The notes under the pieces were generated by a model, which saw only the letters and a program-made list of their open reading frames with translations, was not told the origin of the DNA and did not search any database. The translations under genes and the position numbers were made by a program. Shown in pieces: positions 46,390 to 58,568 of a DNA stretch of 64,000 nt; the first letter of the stretch is position 1, and each line of letters begins with the position of its first letter. Origin of the DNA: an uncultured Bacteroidales bacterium (GTDB lineage: Bacteria > Bacteroidota > Bacteroidia > Bacteroidales > Bacteroidaceae); NCBI GenBank assembly GCA_902791295.1, contig CADAVI010000001.1, positions 41,252 to 105,251 of the forward strand, read 5' to 3'.

Positions 46390-46421
46390 GTGCCCCACAG
46401 CGGTTGACCGTTGTGGGGCAC
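46390..46421. repeat. 32-bp near-perfect palindrome, copy 2
   Basis: Same element as 5603-5634: GTGCCCCACA, then CGGTTGACCG, then TGTGGGGCAC; here the middle pair is G-T, so an RNA would pair fully. The stem extends by three more base pairs on each side (46387-46424), and ATTTTATT follows. Confidence 0.85.
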
Positions 46422-46491
46422 TTCATTTTATTGATATGGGGCTCATCGTTTCATCGTTGCAGAGCACTTCATTTTGTCGTTGTGAGGCGCA

Positions 46492-50544
<4,053 letters not shown>

Positions 50545-50665
50545 TCAGGTTTCATAACCTTTCACTTTTGTTGCTTGTGGCTGTTTTTGCCCTGTTGATG
50601 GGCGGTTTCGGGAGCAGGGCGGGCCCGTTTTCCTTCTCATGCTGCGTGTGTTTCCCGCTTCCCCC

Positions 50666-50707
50666 AAAAAGATAGCCCCCGTCTCCTAGCCGATAGGAAA
50701 CGGGGGC
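50666..50707 (-). terminator. Rho-independent terminator of xylA
   Basis: On the minus strand GCCCCCG..TCCTA pairs with TAGGA.ACGGGGGC (50675-50707), followed by CTATCTTTTT. Confidence 0.85.
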
Positions 50708-50774
50708 AGCCTTATTAACCTTGTAAACTAATACTTATGTGCAATTAATGCTTATGATAATTTTGTCGAATTGC

Positions 50775-52088
50775 TTAAGCGTACATTGCAACGATAGCCT
50801 CGTAGAGCTCCTGCTTGCCAGAAGTCTGCTTTGGCTCGCCTACTTTCTTGCCATACTCGTAAGCCTGCTCGAGGGTGAGCTTGCCGTCTTCGAAGTCCTT
50901 GCCGATGCCGTTGTCGAATGAAGCGTAGCGAGCAGCCTTCATAGCCTTGTATGGAGACTCTTCGAGGAGCTTAGCAGCTGACTCGAGTGCGCGTGCCATA
51001 GCGTCCATGCCTGCGATGTGTGCGATGAAGATGTCTTCGAGGTCGGTAGAGTTACGGCGAGTCTTAGCGTCGAAGTTCGTGCCGCCTGTGCCGAGACCGC
51101 CGCCACGGATGATTTCCATCCAAGCCTGAACGAGCTCGTACTGGTCGATTGGGAACTGGTCGGTATCCCAGCCGTTCTGGTAGTCACCACGGTTGGCGTC
51201 GATAGAGCCGAGCATGCCGTTGTCCACTGCCACTGCGAGTTCGTGCTCGAAGGTGTGGCCGGCGAGAGTAGCGTGGTTCACCTCGATGTTCACCTTGAAG
51301 TCCTTGTCGAGGTTGTGTGCCTTGAGGAAGCCGATGACTGTCTCAGTGTCAACGTCATACTGGTGCTTAGATGGCTCCATTGGCTTAGGCTCGATGAGGA
51401 ATGTGCCCTTGAAGCCCTTTGCGCGAGCGTAGTCGCGTGCCATAGTGAGCATAGTGGCCATGTGCTCCTTCTCGCGCTTCTGGTCGGTGTTGAGGAGGCT
51501 CATGTAGCCTTCGCGTCCGCCCCAGAACACGTAGTTCTCTGCGCCGAGCTTGATGCCTGCGTCGATAGCGTTCTTGATCTGCACGATAGCGCGAGCTACG
51601 ACGTCGAAGTCAGGGTTGGTAGAAGCACCGTTCATGTAGCGGCCGTTGCCGAACACGTTGGCAGTTGACCACAGGAGCTTGATGCCAGTTTCCTTCATCT
51701 TCACAGCGAGGTAGTCTGTGATAGCCTTGAGGTTTGCCTCGTACTCTTCCACTGATGCGCCTTCAGACACGAGGTCCACGTCGTGGAAGCAGAAGTATGG
51801 GATGCCGAGCTTCTGCATGATTTCGAAACCAGCGTCAGCTTTCTGTTTTGCGATTTCTACAGCGTCAGCGCCGTTGTTCCAAGGGAACTTCTTGGTGCCG
51901 CCACCGAACTGGTCGCCGCCTTCAGCGCAGAGGGTGTGCCACCATGCCATAGCGAAGCGGAGCCAGTCCTTCATAGGCTTGCCCATGATGACCTTCTCTG
52001 GGTCATAGTAGTGGAAAGCCATTGGGTTCTTGCTGTCCTTGCCTTCAAACTTGATTTTGCCAATCTCTGGAAAAAACTCTTTAGCCAT
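50775..52088 (-). CDS. xylA: Xylose isomerase
   Basis: XylA converts D-xylose to D-xylulose for XylB. The 437-residue class II enzyme begins MAKEFFPEIGKIKFEG and shows the catalytic His region YFCFHDVDLVSEG, NYVFWGGREGY, and the metal-binding LIEPKPMEPSKHQYD block. The start at 52088 gives the normal N terminus; an upstream in-frame ATG at 52151 lies within the promoter and is rejected. The gene has its own promoter and terminator, and is 20 kb away from xylB. Codon choice is less GC-rich at third positions than that of neighbours (many GCT, GGT and GTT on the coding strand), as expected for a highly expressed gene. Confidence 0.97.
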   Translation of the reverse strand: MAKEFFPEIGKIKFEGKDSKNPMAFHYYDPEKVIMGKPMKDWLRFAMAWWHTLCAEGGDQFGGGTKKFPWNNGADAVEIAKQKADAGFEIMQKLGIPYFCFHDVDLVSEGASVEEYEANLKAITDYLAVKMKETGIKLLWSTANVFGNGRYMNGASTNPDFDVVARAIVQIKNAIDAGIKLGAENYVFWGGREGYMSLLNTDQKREKEHMATMLTMARDYARAKGFKGTFLIEPKPMEPSKHQYDVDTETVIGFLKAHNLDKDFKVNIEVNHATLAGHTFEHELAVAVDNGMLGSIDANRGDYQNGWDTDQFPIDQYELVQAWMEIIRGGGLGTGGTNFDAKTRRNSTDLEDIFIAHIAGMDAMARALESAAKLLEESPYKAMKAARYASFDNGIGKDFEDGKLTLEQAYEYGKKVGEPKQTSGKQELYEAIVAMYA

Positions 52089-52148
52089 AAGTTGTAATGT
52101 TTTAGATGTTATACGTTTTGTTTGTTCTTTTCTGGGTGATTTCGGGTG

Positions 52149-52156
52149 CAAAGTTA
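52149..52156 (-). promoter_or_regulatory. -7 box of xylA
   Basis: The minus strand reads TAACTTTG; transcription would start near 52142, leaving a leader of about 54 nt to the ATG at 52088. Confidence 0.6.
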
Positions 52157-52302
52157 ATCGCTTCGGGGTTTCCTCACTTCTCTTTTTGTTACAAAGCCTT
52201 GCTATTTTGTTACAAATGCCATGTTACATGCGTGTGTTTCATGGTTGACAGCCCGCATGCTACTGTCTGGCACTCAGAAAGATGGGGTGGGGCAGGGCGG
52301 TG

Positions 52303-53025
52303 TCAGTTGTTCACCTCGTTGGTGAGGGTGAGGGAGAGGACGGTGCCCGTGGCGTGCATCTGCGCGAAGAGGCGGACGAAGTCGGTTCGGTCCTGGCAGC
52401 GCACCATGAAGTTGACGATGGTGGTGCCCTGCGTGTAGTCGTAGCGGTAGAATTCGTCGGAGATGTGCACGTGGTGCTCCTCGAAGAGCTGCCGGTAGGG
52501 TGTCACGTCCTGCAGGATGCCGTCTACTTTGAGCCGCACGATTTTCAGTTCGCGGCCCTTGAAGTAGTGCTTTTCGGCCAGTTCCAGCAGGATGAGCACG
52601 GCGATGATGAGCAGGCTGCCCGCTGTGGCCACGATGTACATGCCAGCGCCCACGGCCAGACCGATGGAGGCAGTCATCCACATGCCGGCGGCGGTGGTGA
52701 GTCCACGCACAGAGCCTTTCATCTGTATGATAGCGCCCGCACCCAGGAAACCAATGCCCGAGATGACCTGTGCGGCAATGCGTCCGGGGTCACCGTTCTT
52801 CAGTCCCAGATACTCCTGCGGGATGTAGATGGACACGAGCATGGCGAGCGTGGCACCCATAGAGATGAGGGCAAAGGTGCGCATGCCGGCAATCTGTCCT
52901 TTCTGCCGGCGCTCGAGGCCCACCATGGAGCCGAGCACCATGCTGAGCACCAGTTTGAAGAGGGAGGAGCCGATGGTCACGTTGTCGTCGGCGATGATGT
53001 GCTGAAATGTGTCAAAGAGTTCCAT
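52303..53025 (-). CDS. MgtC/SapB family membrane protein
   Basis: The 240-residue protein has an N-terminal membrane domain of about four or five helices with the MgtC signatures SMVGLERRQKGQIAGMRT and GIGFLGAGAIIQ, and a soluble C-terminal ACT-like domain of about 85 residues. MgtC proteins are linked to magnesium limitation and intracellular survival in pathogens; in other bacteria the role is unclear. The start at 53025 (MELFDTFQHI) is preferred over 53085, because the -7 box at 53061-53068 lies between them. Confidence 0.9.
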   Translation of the reverse strand: MELFDTFQHIIADDNVTIGSSLFKLVLSMVLGSMVGLERRQKGQIAGMRTFALISMGATLAMLVSIYIPQEYLGLKNGDPGRIAAQVISGIGFLGAGAIIQMKGSVRGLTTAAGMWMTASIGLAVGAGMYIVATAGSLLIIAVLILLELAEKHYFKGRELKIVRLKVDGILQDVTPYRQLFEEHHVHISDEFYRYDYTQGTTIVNFMVRCQDRTDFVRLFAQMHATGTVLSLTLTNEVNN

Positions 53026-53060
53026 GTGCGGATAGGCTTTGCGGGTGAGTAAAGATAAGG

Positions 53061-53068
53061 CAAAGATA
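53061..53068 (-). promoter_or_regulatory. -7 box of the mgtC gene
   Basis: The minus strand reads TATCTTTG, placing the transcript start near 53054 and the ATG at 53025. Confidence 0.6.
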
Positions 53069-53139
53069 GTGATTCCCCGCGACATGGCATCACGCCCGCT
53101 CTGTTTTTTTCATCTGCCTCCCCTTTTTTGCAACTAGTG

Positions 53140-53221
53140 GCGCGCCCTGCGCTACATTAATTGCGCACGGTGCACGATTATAATAGCGCAGGGTGCGCGA
53201 TAAACGTTGCGCACGGTGCGC
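53140..53221 (+). repeat. Phased 13-bp palindrome array, locus E (4 units, 23-bp pitch)
   Basis: Units start at 53140 (GCGCGCCCTGCGC), 53163 (GCGCACGGTGCAC), 53186 (GCGCAGGGTGCGC) and 53209 (GCGCACGGTGCGC), 23 bp apart. It is preceded by TGCCTCCCCTTTTTTGCAAC, as at loci B and C, but here the left half of the terminator hairpin is missing, so this flank travels with the array. A closing CACTAGCGG mirrors the ACTAGTGG lead. Confidence 0.9.
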
Positions 53222-53310
53222 CACTAGCGGGGTTCACGAGGAACTACGAAAACGGCTTCGGCGTAGCGTGAACAGCGATGGTCTTTTCTGTGAACATGCC
53301 CCCTTGGGGC

Positions 53311-53640
53311 GATGAAACAGATTGAGCAGATTAATTGTGGACTCACCCTCTCCGCCGTGCCAAAGGCACCATCAGTTCAATCAGTCATCATCAGATAAAT
53401 CTGCTCAATCCGCTTCATCATCGCGAAGCGGTATGTTTGATATAAACAAGTTCCTTCGGAACGATGAAACAGATTGAGCTGATTGAACAGATTTATTATT
53501 AGCCCAGCCTCTCCGCCGTGCCAAAGGCACCATTAGTTCAATCATTCATAATCTGCTTCATCATCGCGAAGGGGTTTGTTCTATATCAACAAGTTCCTGC
53601 GGAACGATTAAACAGATGACGCAGATGGAGCAGATTGTGT
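53311..53640. repeat. Tandem 150-bp repeats with internal inverted arms
   Basis: GAT(G/T)AAACAG starts at 53311, 53463 and 53606, so two full units (152 and 143 bp) and a partial third are present. Within unit one, 53311-53332 is almost the reverse complement of 53398-53419. Each unit also carries a small GTGCC-AAA-GGCAC hairpin. No open frame is supported in 53222-53798. Confidence 0.8.
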
Positions 53641-53798
53641 TTCATTGCCTCGCGTCGTCCGCAGCCACGCAACTGGATGAAACGAAAAAGAGGGCGAAGA
53701 CCATGTTCATGACATAGTCCTCGCCCTCTATCCTTGCTACGGCTTCCGCACACAGCGCAAGCCTAATTCTCAATTGTCAATTATAATTAACCACCAGT

Positions 53799-54356
53799 TC
53801 ACTCGCCAAACGTCACCGTCACGCTCGTCGGCAGGTCGGCAGGCACGCCTTTCCGCAGTCCGGGGCGCCAGCGCGGCATGCCCGTCACGATGTTGAACGC
53901 CGCCGTGTCCAGCGTGGTGCCGCCCGACTTCGTCACCTCGGCTCCGTAGATGTTGCCCTTCGTGTCCACACGGAAGCTCACCTCCACGCTGCCCTTGCCA
54001 GTCACGCCCGAGTGCAGGAGCTTCTTCTTCAGGTAGGCCTTCATGAAGATTTCGCCGCCAGGGAACGAGGGCTCAGCCTCGCCCTGCGCCTTCTGCGCCT
54101 TCACTTCCTCAGCCTTCGCCACGCTGTCGGCCACAGCGCCTATCTGGGCGGCAGCCGTGTTGCGAGCGCCAAAACTGCGCATCTGCGCCTCCTTCATGCG
54201 GTCGACGGCCGACTCCTGCGCCTGCTCCACCTGAGCGGGTGAGTTCTGTACCTTCTCTGTCTGCTTGTTGTTCACCTGCGCCTGTGTGCCGAGGGCGAAC
54301 AGGGCGAATGCTATCGCCCCTAGTATCTTCTTCGTTTTCATTGTTCTTGTGCTCAT
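53799..54356 (-). CDS. Exported TonB C-terminal-domain protein
   Basis: The 185-residue protein has a signal peptide (ILGAIAFALFALGTQAQ, with the Met at 54341 a likelier start than 54356), an Ala/Glu/Gln-rich helical middle, and a TonB-like C-terminal domain (residues about 95-185): GVTGKGSVEVSFRVDTKGNIYG, FNIVTGMPRWRPGLRKG and VTVTF. Unlike true TonB it seems to be cleaved rather than anchored and lacks a Pro-rich spacer, so it may not transduce energy. It has a promoter and is divergent from the metallopeptidase gene. Confidence 0.8.
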   Translation of the reverse strand: MSTRTMKTKKILGAIAFALFALGTQAQVNNKQTEKVQNSPAQVEQAQESAVDRMKEAQMRSFGARNTAAAQIGAVADSVAKAEEVKAQKAQGEAEPSFPGGEIFMKAYLKKKLLHSGVTGKGSVEVSFRVDTKGNIYGAEVTKSGGTTLDTAAFNIVTGMPRWRPGLRKGVPADLPTSVTVTFGE

Positions 54357-54433
54357 GAAATGGTTACTGTTTGTTTCTGCCTAATGTGACCGTCCGCTGG
54401 GCGAAAGGTTTAACACCTCGGGCAAATCCGCTG

Positions 54434-54465
54434 CAAAGTTAGCAAGTTTCGCTAATTTGGGCAAT
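54434..54465 (-). promoter_or_regulatory. Promoter of the TonB-domain gene
   Basis: The minus strand has TAACTTTG at 54434-54441 and ATTG at 54462-54465, 20 bp apart. Confidence 0.55.
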
Positions 54466-54489
54466 TACAGCGCCTTTTTATTGGCAAAT

Positions 54490-54522
54490 TTTGTGTGAAA
54501 AGAAAAATAAGCCCTATCTTTG
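54490..54522 (+). promoter_or_regulatory. Promoter of the metallopeptidase gene
   Basis: TTTG at 54490-54493 and TATCTTTG at 54515-54522 are 21 bp apart, a full Bacteroidetes promoter, 37 bp before the ATG. Confidence 0.75.
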
Positions 54523-54559
54523 CACATAGAAACCCCTATAGAATAATAAAGATTCGCGC

Positions 54560-55459
54560 ATGAGACTGGATGGACGAAGAGAAAGCACCAATGTGGACGA
54601 CCGCCGCGGACGTGGCGGAGGTTTCCGGCTGGGCGGCAAAGGCGGCCTGGGCATCGGTGCAGCCATCATCATCGGTCTGCTCACTTACTTCATGACGGGC
54701 GACCTCGGCACAGCCTTTCAGGCAGCCAGCCAGGGCACCGACCTCACAGAGATGGTCAGCGGACAGGCTGCGGGTCAGCAGGACGCCGCCTACGAGCCCA
54801 CCCCCGAGGAGAAGGAAATGGAATCCTTCGCCCGCAAAGTGCTGGCCAGCACCGAAGACGTGTGGACCGCCGAGTTTGAGCGCATGGGCAAGACCTACGA
54901 GCCCCCCACGCTCGTCTTCTTCAGCGGAGCCGTCCAGTCGGGCTGCGGAGGCGCCTCGGCTAGTGCCGGACCCTTCTACTGCTCGGCCGACCAGTGCGTG
55001 TACATCGACCTCTCCTTCTTCAGCAGCATGCGCCAACAGCTCGGAGCCGACGGCGACTTCGCCTATGCCTACGTCATCGCCCACGAGGTGGGACACCATG
55101 TGCAGAACCTGCTGGGCACCCTCGGCAAGGCACACGCACAGATGGCACAGATGAGCCAGACCGACGCCAACCGCGTGAGCGTGCAGATAGAACTGCAGGC
55201 CGACTGCTTCGCTGGCGTGTGGGCCCATCACGAGCAGGCCATGTACGGCTCGCTGGAGGAAGGCGACCTGCAGGAAGCCATCAGCACCGCCGAGGTCATC
55301 GGCGACGACTACCTGCAGAAGAAAGGGCAGGGATACGTCGTGCCCGAAACCTTCAACCACGGCACCAGCCACCAGCGCATCAAGTGGTTCAAGCGTGGCT
55401 GGAACGCAGGTAAAGTGTCGGCAGGCAACACCTTTGCCGTGCCTTATGACGAACTATAA
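54560..55459 (+). CDS. YpfJ-type neutral zinc metallopeptidase
   Basis: The 299-residue protein begins with a charged segment (RLDGRRESTNVDDRRGRGGG), then one membrane helix at about residues 29-46 (GIGAAIIIGLLTYFM), and a peptidase domain of the PF04228 family. The zinc motif is HEVGHH (His175, Glu176, His179), with a likely third ligand in IELQADCFAGVWAH. Upstream Cys residues in FFSGAVQSGCGGASASAGPFYC fit the family, where they form a disulfide. The active site should lie in the periplasm. Substrates are unknown. Confidence 0.92.
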   Translation: MRLDGRRESTNVDDRRGRGGGFRLGGKGGLGIGAAIIIGLLTYFMTGDLGTAFQAASQGTDLTEMVSGQAAGQQDAAYEPTPEEKEMESFARKVLASTEDVWTAEFERMGKTYEPPTLVFFSGAVQSGCGGASASAGPFYCSADQCVYIDLSFFSSMRQQLGADGDFAYAYVIAHEVGHHVQNLLGTLGKAHAQMAQMSQTDANRVSVQIELQADCFAGVWAHHEQAMYGSLEEGDLQEAISTAEVIGDDYLQKKGQGYVVPETFNHGTSHQRIKWFKRGWNAGKVSAGNTFAVPYDEL

Positions 55460-55497
55460 CAAGTCATCTTTTACATAACTAATCCTCTCATCAAACA

Positions 55498-56289
55498 ATG
55501 GAAACAAATTCATTAAGCATCGAAAAAGTCTTCTCGGCTGCTTGGAACCGTTTCGGTAAAAACGGACTCGGCCTCTGTGTCACTTACCTCTGCATCGCCA
55601 TCGGCGTGGTCGTTGTAGCGCTCATTGTAGGTCTCTTCACCGGACTGGGCGCCATCATGTCGCTGGTGACTTTCTTGGCAACTCATAGCAACGACTTCGG
55701 AGCCCTCGTCAGCACGTTAGGCAGTGCCTTCCTCAGCATCTTCGTCATATTCTTCGTTGCTGCCCTCTTCGGAACACTCTGCGAGACAGCCATGATGAAC
55801 CTCAGCCTCGGACTGTTTAGAGGACGCTTCAAGGGCTGCACTTTCGCAGCATCCAGCCTGCCCGCATCGCTCTACTTCAAGGTCATCGTGCTTGACATCA
55901 TCGTTGGCTTCCTCTGCTCCGTGTCCGTCTTTCTGTTCATCGTGCCTGTATTCTTCGTGGCGCCACGCCTCATGCTGGCATCACGCTATCTGGTGGACCA
56001 CCCCGAAGCAGGCATCTTTGAGAGCATCGGAGAATGCTGGAAGCTGGGCCAGGGCAACACCCTCATGCTGTTTGTCCTCCTCGTCATCGAGGTGGTGTGC
56101 GGATGGCTCCTCGGCAACATCCCCCTCATCGGCTCTGTCGTCAACGCCGCCTTCTTCCTGCTGGTCAATACTGCTGCCTACCTCCAGCTGAAAGGTGAGC
56201 TGGTAGAAAGCGCCGAAGCACCTAAGGCCGACGAACCCGCAGCCGACACTAAGCTCGAAGCCAGCGGATACTCCAAGAACGAGCGCTAA
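55498..56289 (+). CDS. Multi-pass membrane protein (DUF975/GltP-like type, function unknown)
   Basis: The 263-residue protein has five or six hydrophobic segments, a soluble amphipathic N terminus (SIEKVFSAAWNRFGKNGLGL) and a charged C-terminal tail (ESAEAPKADEPAADTKLEASG). The start and the layout, with a helix followed by repeated VxVFFVAPRLM and FESIGECWKL blocks, resemble DUF975-type integral membrane proteins. It is 38 bp behind the metallopeptidase and probably co-transcribed. No transport or enzyme motif is visible. Confidence 0.75.
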   Translation: METNSLSIEKVFSAAWNRFGKNGLGLCVTYLCIAIGVVVVALIVGLFTGLGAIMSLVTFLATHSNDFGALVSTLGSAFLSIFVIFFVAALFGTLCETAMMNLSLGLFRGRFKGCTFAASSLPASLYFKVIVLDIIVGFLCSVSVFLFIVPVFFVAPRLMLASRYLVDHPEAGIFESIGECWKLGQGNTLMLFVLLVIEVVCGWLLGNIPLIGSVVNAAFFLLVNTAAYLQLKGELVESAEAPKADEPAADTKLEASGYSKNER

Positions 56290-56308
56290 ACACACATACA
56301 ACGGACCG

Positions 56309-56345
56309 TGGCACGCCCCCGGCAGCAAAGCCCAGGGCGTGCCAC
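56309..56345. repeat. Hairpin between the membrane protein gene and metF
   Basis: GTGGCACGCCC (56309-56319) pairs with GGGCGTGCCAC (56335-56345). A second GC-rich hairpin, GCGGC..GCCGC, follows at about 56364-56387. Neither has a T run. Confidence 0.6.
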
Positions 56346-56423
56346 GGCACGGATTCCACATTCAGCGGCACGCCGGCGGCTGCCGCTTGAAACGCGACAA
56401 GAAAAGAAACCTAACGCATACAG

Positions 56424-57377
56424 ATGACAGTATCAGAACTCATCAATAAGACTGACCGGACAGCCTTCTCCTTCGAAGTGCTGCCGCCACTGAAAGGAAC
56501 AGGCACAGACACCCTGTTCCGTACCATTGACACCCTCAAGGATTTCAACCCCGAGTACATCAATATCACCACCCACCGCAGCGAGTACGTCTACGTGGAG
56601 CAGCCCGACGGCACCTACACGCGCCAATTTATGCGCCGCCGCCCCGGCACCGTAGCCGTCGCCAGCGCCATCATGCAGAAGTACGGCATCAAGGTGGTGC
56701 CCCACGTTGTCGTGAGCGGCATGAGCCGCGAGGACATCGAGTACATGCTCCTCGACCTCCAGTTCCTCGGCATACGCGACCTCCTCGTGCTGCGTGGCGA
56801 CAAAGCTAAGGACGAGGCACGCTTCACACCCGTCAAGGACGGCTACAGTCACGCCACAGACCTCATCGAGCAGGTCAACCAGTTCAACGGCGGACACTTC
56901 ATCGACGGCACACCCATCAAGAACCCCGGAGCACCCTTCTCCTACGGCGTGGCAGCCTATCCCGAAAAGCACGAGGAAGCGCCTAACATGGAGTTCGACC
57001 TCCAGGTGCTCAAGAAGAAGCAAGACCTCGGCGCCGACTACGCCGTGACACAGATCTTCTACGACAACCAGAAGTACTTCGACTTTGTGGACCAAGCCCG
57101 CAAGGCAGGCATCCACATCCCCATCATACCCGGCATCAAGCCCATGGCCAAGCTCAGCCAGTTCACCGTGCTGCCCAAGACCTTCCACCTCGACCTGCCC
57201 GAAGAGCTCTCCAAGGCAGTAGAGGCCTGCAAGACCGACGCGGAAGTGCGCCAAGTGGGCATCGAGTGGGGCATACAGCAATGCCGCGAACTCATCAGCC
57301 ACGGAGTGCCCAGCCTCCACTTCTACTCCATCGGAGCCGCTGACAGCATCCGCGAGATAGCGAAAGAGATATACTAG
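56424..57377 (+). CDS. metF: Methylenetetrahydrofolate reductase
   Basis: MetF reduces 5,10-methylene- to 5-methyl-tetrahydrofolate with FAD and NAD(P)H, for methionine synthesis. The 317-residue TIM-barrel protein shows TAFSFEVLPPLKG near the N terminus with the catalytic Glu, NITTHRSEY, RDLLVLRGD, AAYPEKHEEAP, ADYAVTQIFYDNQKY and IIPGIKPM. The length is normal. No SAM or cobalamin riboswitch is seen upstream. It heads the run metF-holB-ricT-gldH. Confidence 0.95.
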   Translation: MTVSELINKTDRTAFSFEVLPPLKGTGTDTLFRTIDTLKDFNPEYINITTHRSEYVYVEQPDGTYTRQFMRRRPGTVAVASAIMQKYGIKVVPHVVVSGMSREDIEYMLLDLQFLGIRDLLVLRGDKAKDEARFTPVKDGYSHATDLIEQVNQFNGGHFIDGTPIKNPGAPFSYGVAAYPEKHEEAPNMEFDLQVLKKKQDLGADYAVTQIFYDNQKYFDFVDQARKAGIHIPIIPGIKPMAKLSQFTVLPKTFHLDLPEELSKAVEACKTDAEVRQVGIEWGIQQCRELISHGVPSLHFYSIGAADSIREIAKEIY

Positions 57378-57440
57378 AAAAATAGAAGAACTAGCTAGAC
57401 TAGAGAGACTAGTCAAACTAGAAAAGCTAGTCCAACTCAA
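57370..57440. repeat. CTAG-rich spacer between metF and holB
   Basis: Seven CTAG sites lie within about 65 bp, the first overlapping the metF stop codon. The strings AACTAGCTAGAC and GAGACTAGTCAAAC are typical of this spacer family. Confidence 0.7.
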
Positions 57441-57454
57441 TCAACCGCCCAGCA

Positions 57455-58546
57455 ATGACCTTCGACCAAATCATAGCACAGCAAACCGTGAAGCAGCGCC
57501 TCCTCGACGAACTCAGTCAGGGACGCGTGCCCCATGCTCTCATGCTCTGCGGGCCCGAAGGATGCGGCGCCCTGCCCATAGCCGTGGCATACGCGCAGCG
57601 ACTCCTGGGCGACGGGCCTATGGCCGAGAAGCTGCAGCACCCCGACCTCCACTTCGTCTTCCCCATCTACAAGAAGAACAGCGGCAAGGACTCCTACTGC
57701 GACGACTTCCTGAAGGAATGGCGCGAACAGCTCAATAACCGCCCCTACTTCGGCATGAGCGAGTGGATGGACACCATCGGCGCCGACAACCAGCAGCTGC
57801 TCATCTACGCCAACGAGAGCAGCGCCATCCTCCGCAAGCTCAGCCTCAAGTCGAGCCAGGGCGGATACAAGGTTATGGTCATCTGGCTGCCCGAACGCAT
57901 GAACGCCGAGTGTGCCAACAAGCTGCTCAAGCTCCTCGAGGAGCCCCCTGCGCTCACCGTCTTCCTGCTGGTGAGCGAGCAGCCCGACAAGGTGCTGCAG
58001 ACCATACGCAGCCGCACACAGATGGTGCAGGTGCCGCGACTCAGCGACGACGACGTGGAGCAGGCGCTCGTGGAGCGCTACAGCGTGCTCCCCGCCGAGG
58101 CCAAGCGCATCGCACGCTCCTGCATGGGCAACATGGCCAAGGCCCTGCGCATCATCACCAGCGACGCCGAGGGAGAGTTCTTCTTCGAGCTCTTCGTGGA
58201 AATCATGCGCCTCACCTACACCCGCCGCGTGAAGGAGATGAAGCAGTGGGCCGACCGCGTGGCAAGCATGGGACGCGAGCGTATCAAGGCCTTCCTCGAA
58301 TACTGCCAGAAGATGGTCAGGGAGAACTTCATCTACAACTTCGGACGCCACGACGAGCTCAACTATATGAGCACCGCCGAGGCGCAGTTCGCTGTCAAGT
58401 TTGCCCCCTTCATCAACGAGCGCAACGTCATCGGCATCATGGAGGAGCTTTCGTTGGCACAGCGCGACATCGCGCAGAACACAAGCGCCCGCATCGTCTT
58501 CTTCGACTTTGCCCTCAAGATGACGGTGCTCATCAAGAACAGATAA
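57455..58546 (+). CDS. holB: DNA polymerase III delta-prime subunit
   Basis: The delta-prime protein is the rigid part of the clamp loader. The 363-residue protein begins MTFDQIIAQQTVKQRLLDE and has RVPHALMLCGPEGCGALPIA in place of a Walker A motif, without the Lys, as in non-ATP-binding delta-prime subunits. Further signs are KVMVIWLPERMNAECANKLLKLLEEPP (the SRC-like region) and TIRSRTQMVQVP. Its place ahead of ricT and gldH is conserved in Bacteroidetes. Confidence 0.92.
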   Translation: MTFDQIIAQQTVKQRLLDELSQGRVPHALMLCGPEGCGALPIAVAYAQRLLGDGPMAEKLQHPDLHFVFPIYKKNSGKDSYCDDFLKEWREQLNNRPYFGMSEWMDTIGADNQQLLIYANESSAILRKLSLKSSQGGYKVMVIWLPERMNAECANKLLKLLEEPPALTVFLLVSEQPDKVLQTIRSRTQMVQVPRLSDDDVEQALVERYSVLPAEAKRIARSCMGNMAKALRIITSDAEGEFFFELFVEIMRLTYTRRVKEMKQWADRVASMGRERIKAFLEYCQKMVRENFIYNFGRHDELNYMSTAEAQFAVKFAPFINERNVIGIMEELSLAQRDIAQNTSARIVFFDFALKMTVLIKNR

Positions 58547-58568
58547 AGACAACTATATATATAAGAAT

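Noticed and set aside
52089-52151. Upstream start of xylA
   Set aside because: The added residues overlap the -7 box at 52149-52156 and do not belong to the family N terminus.
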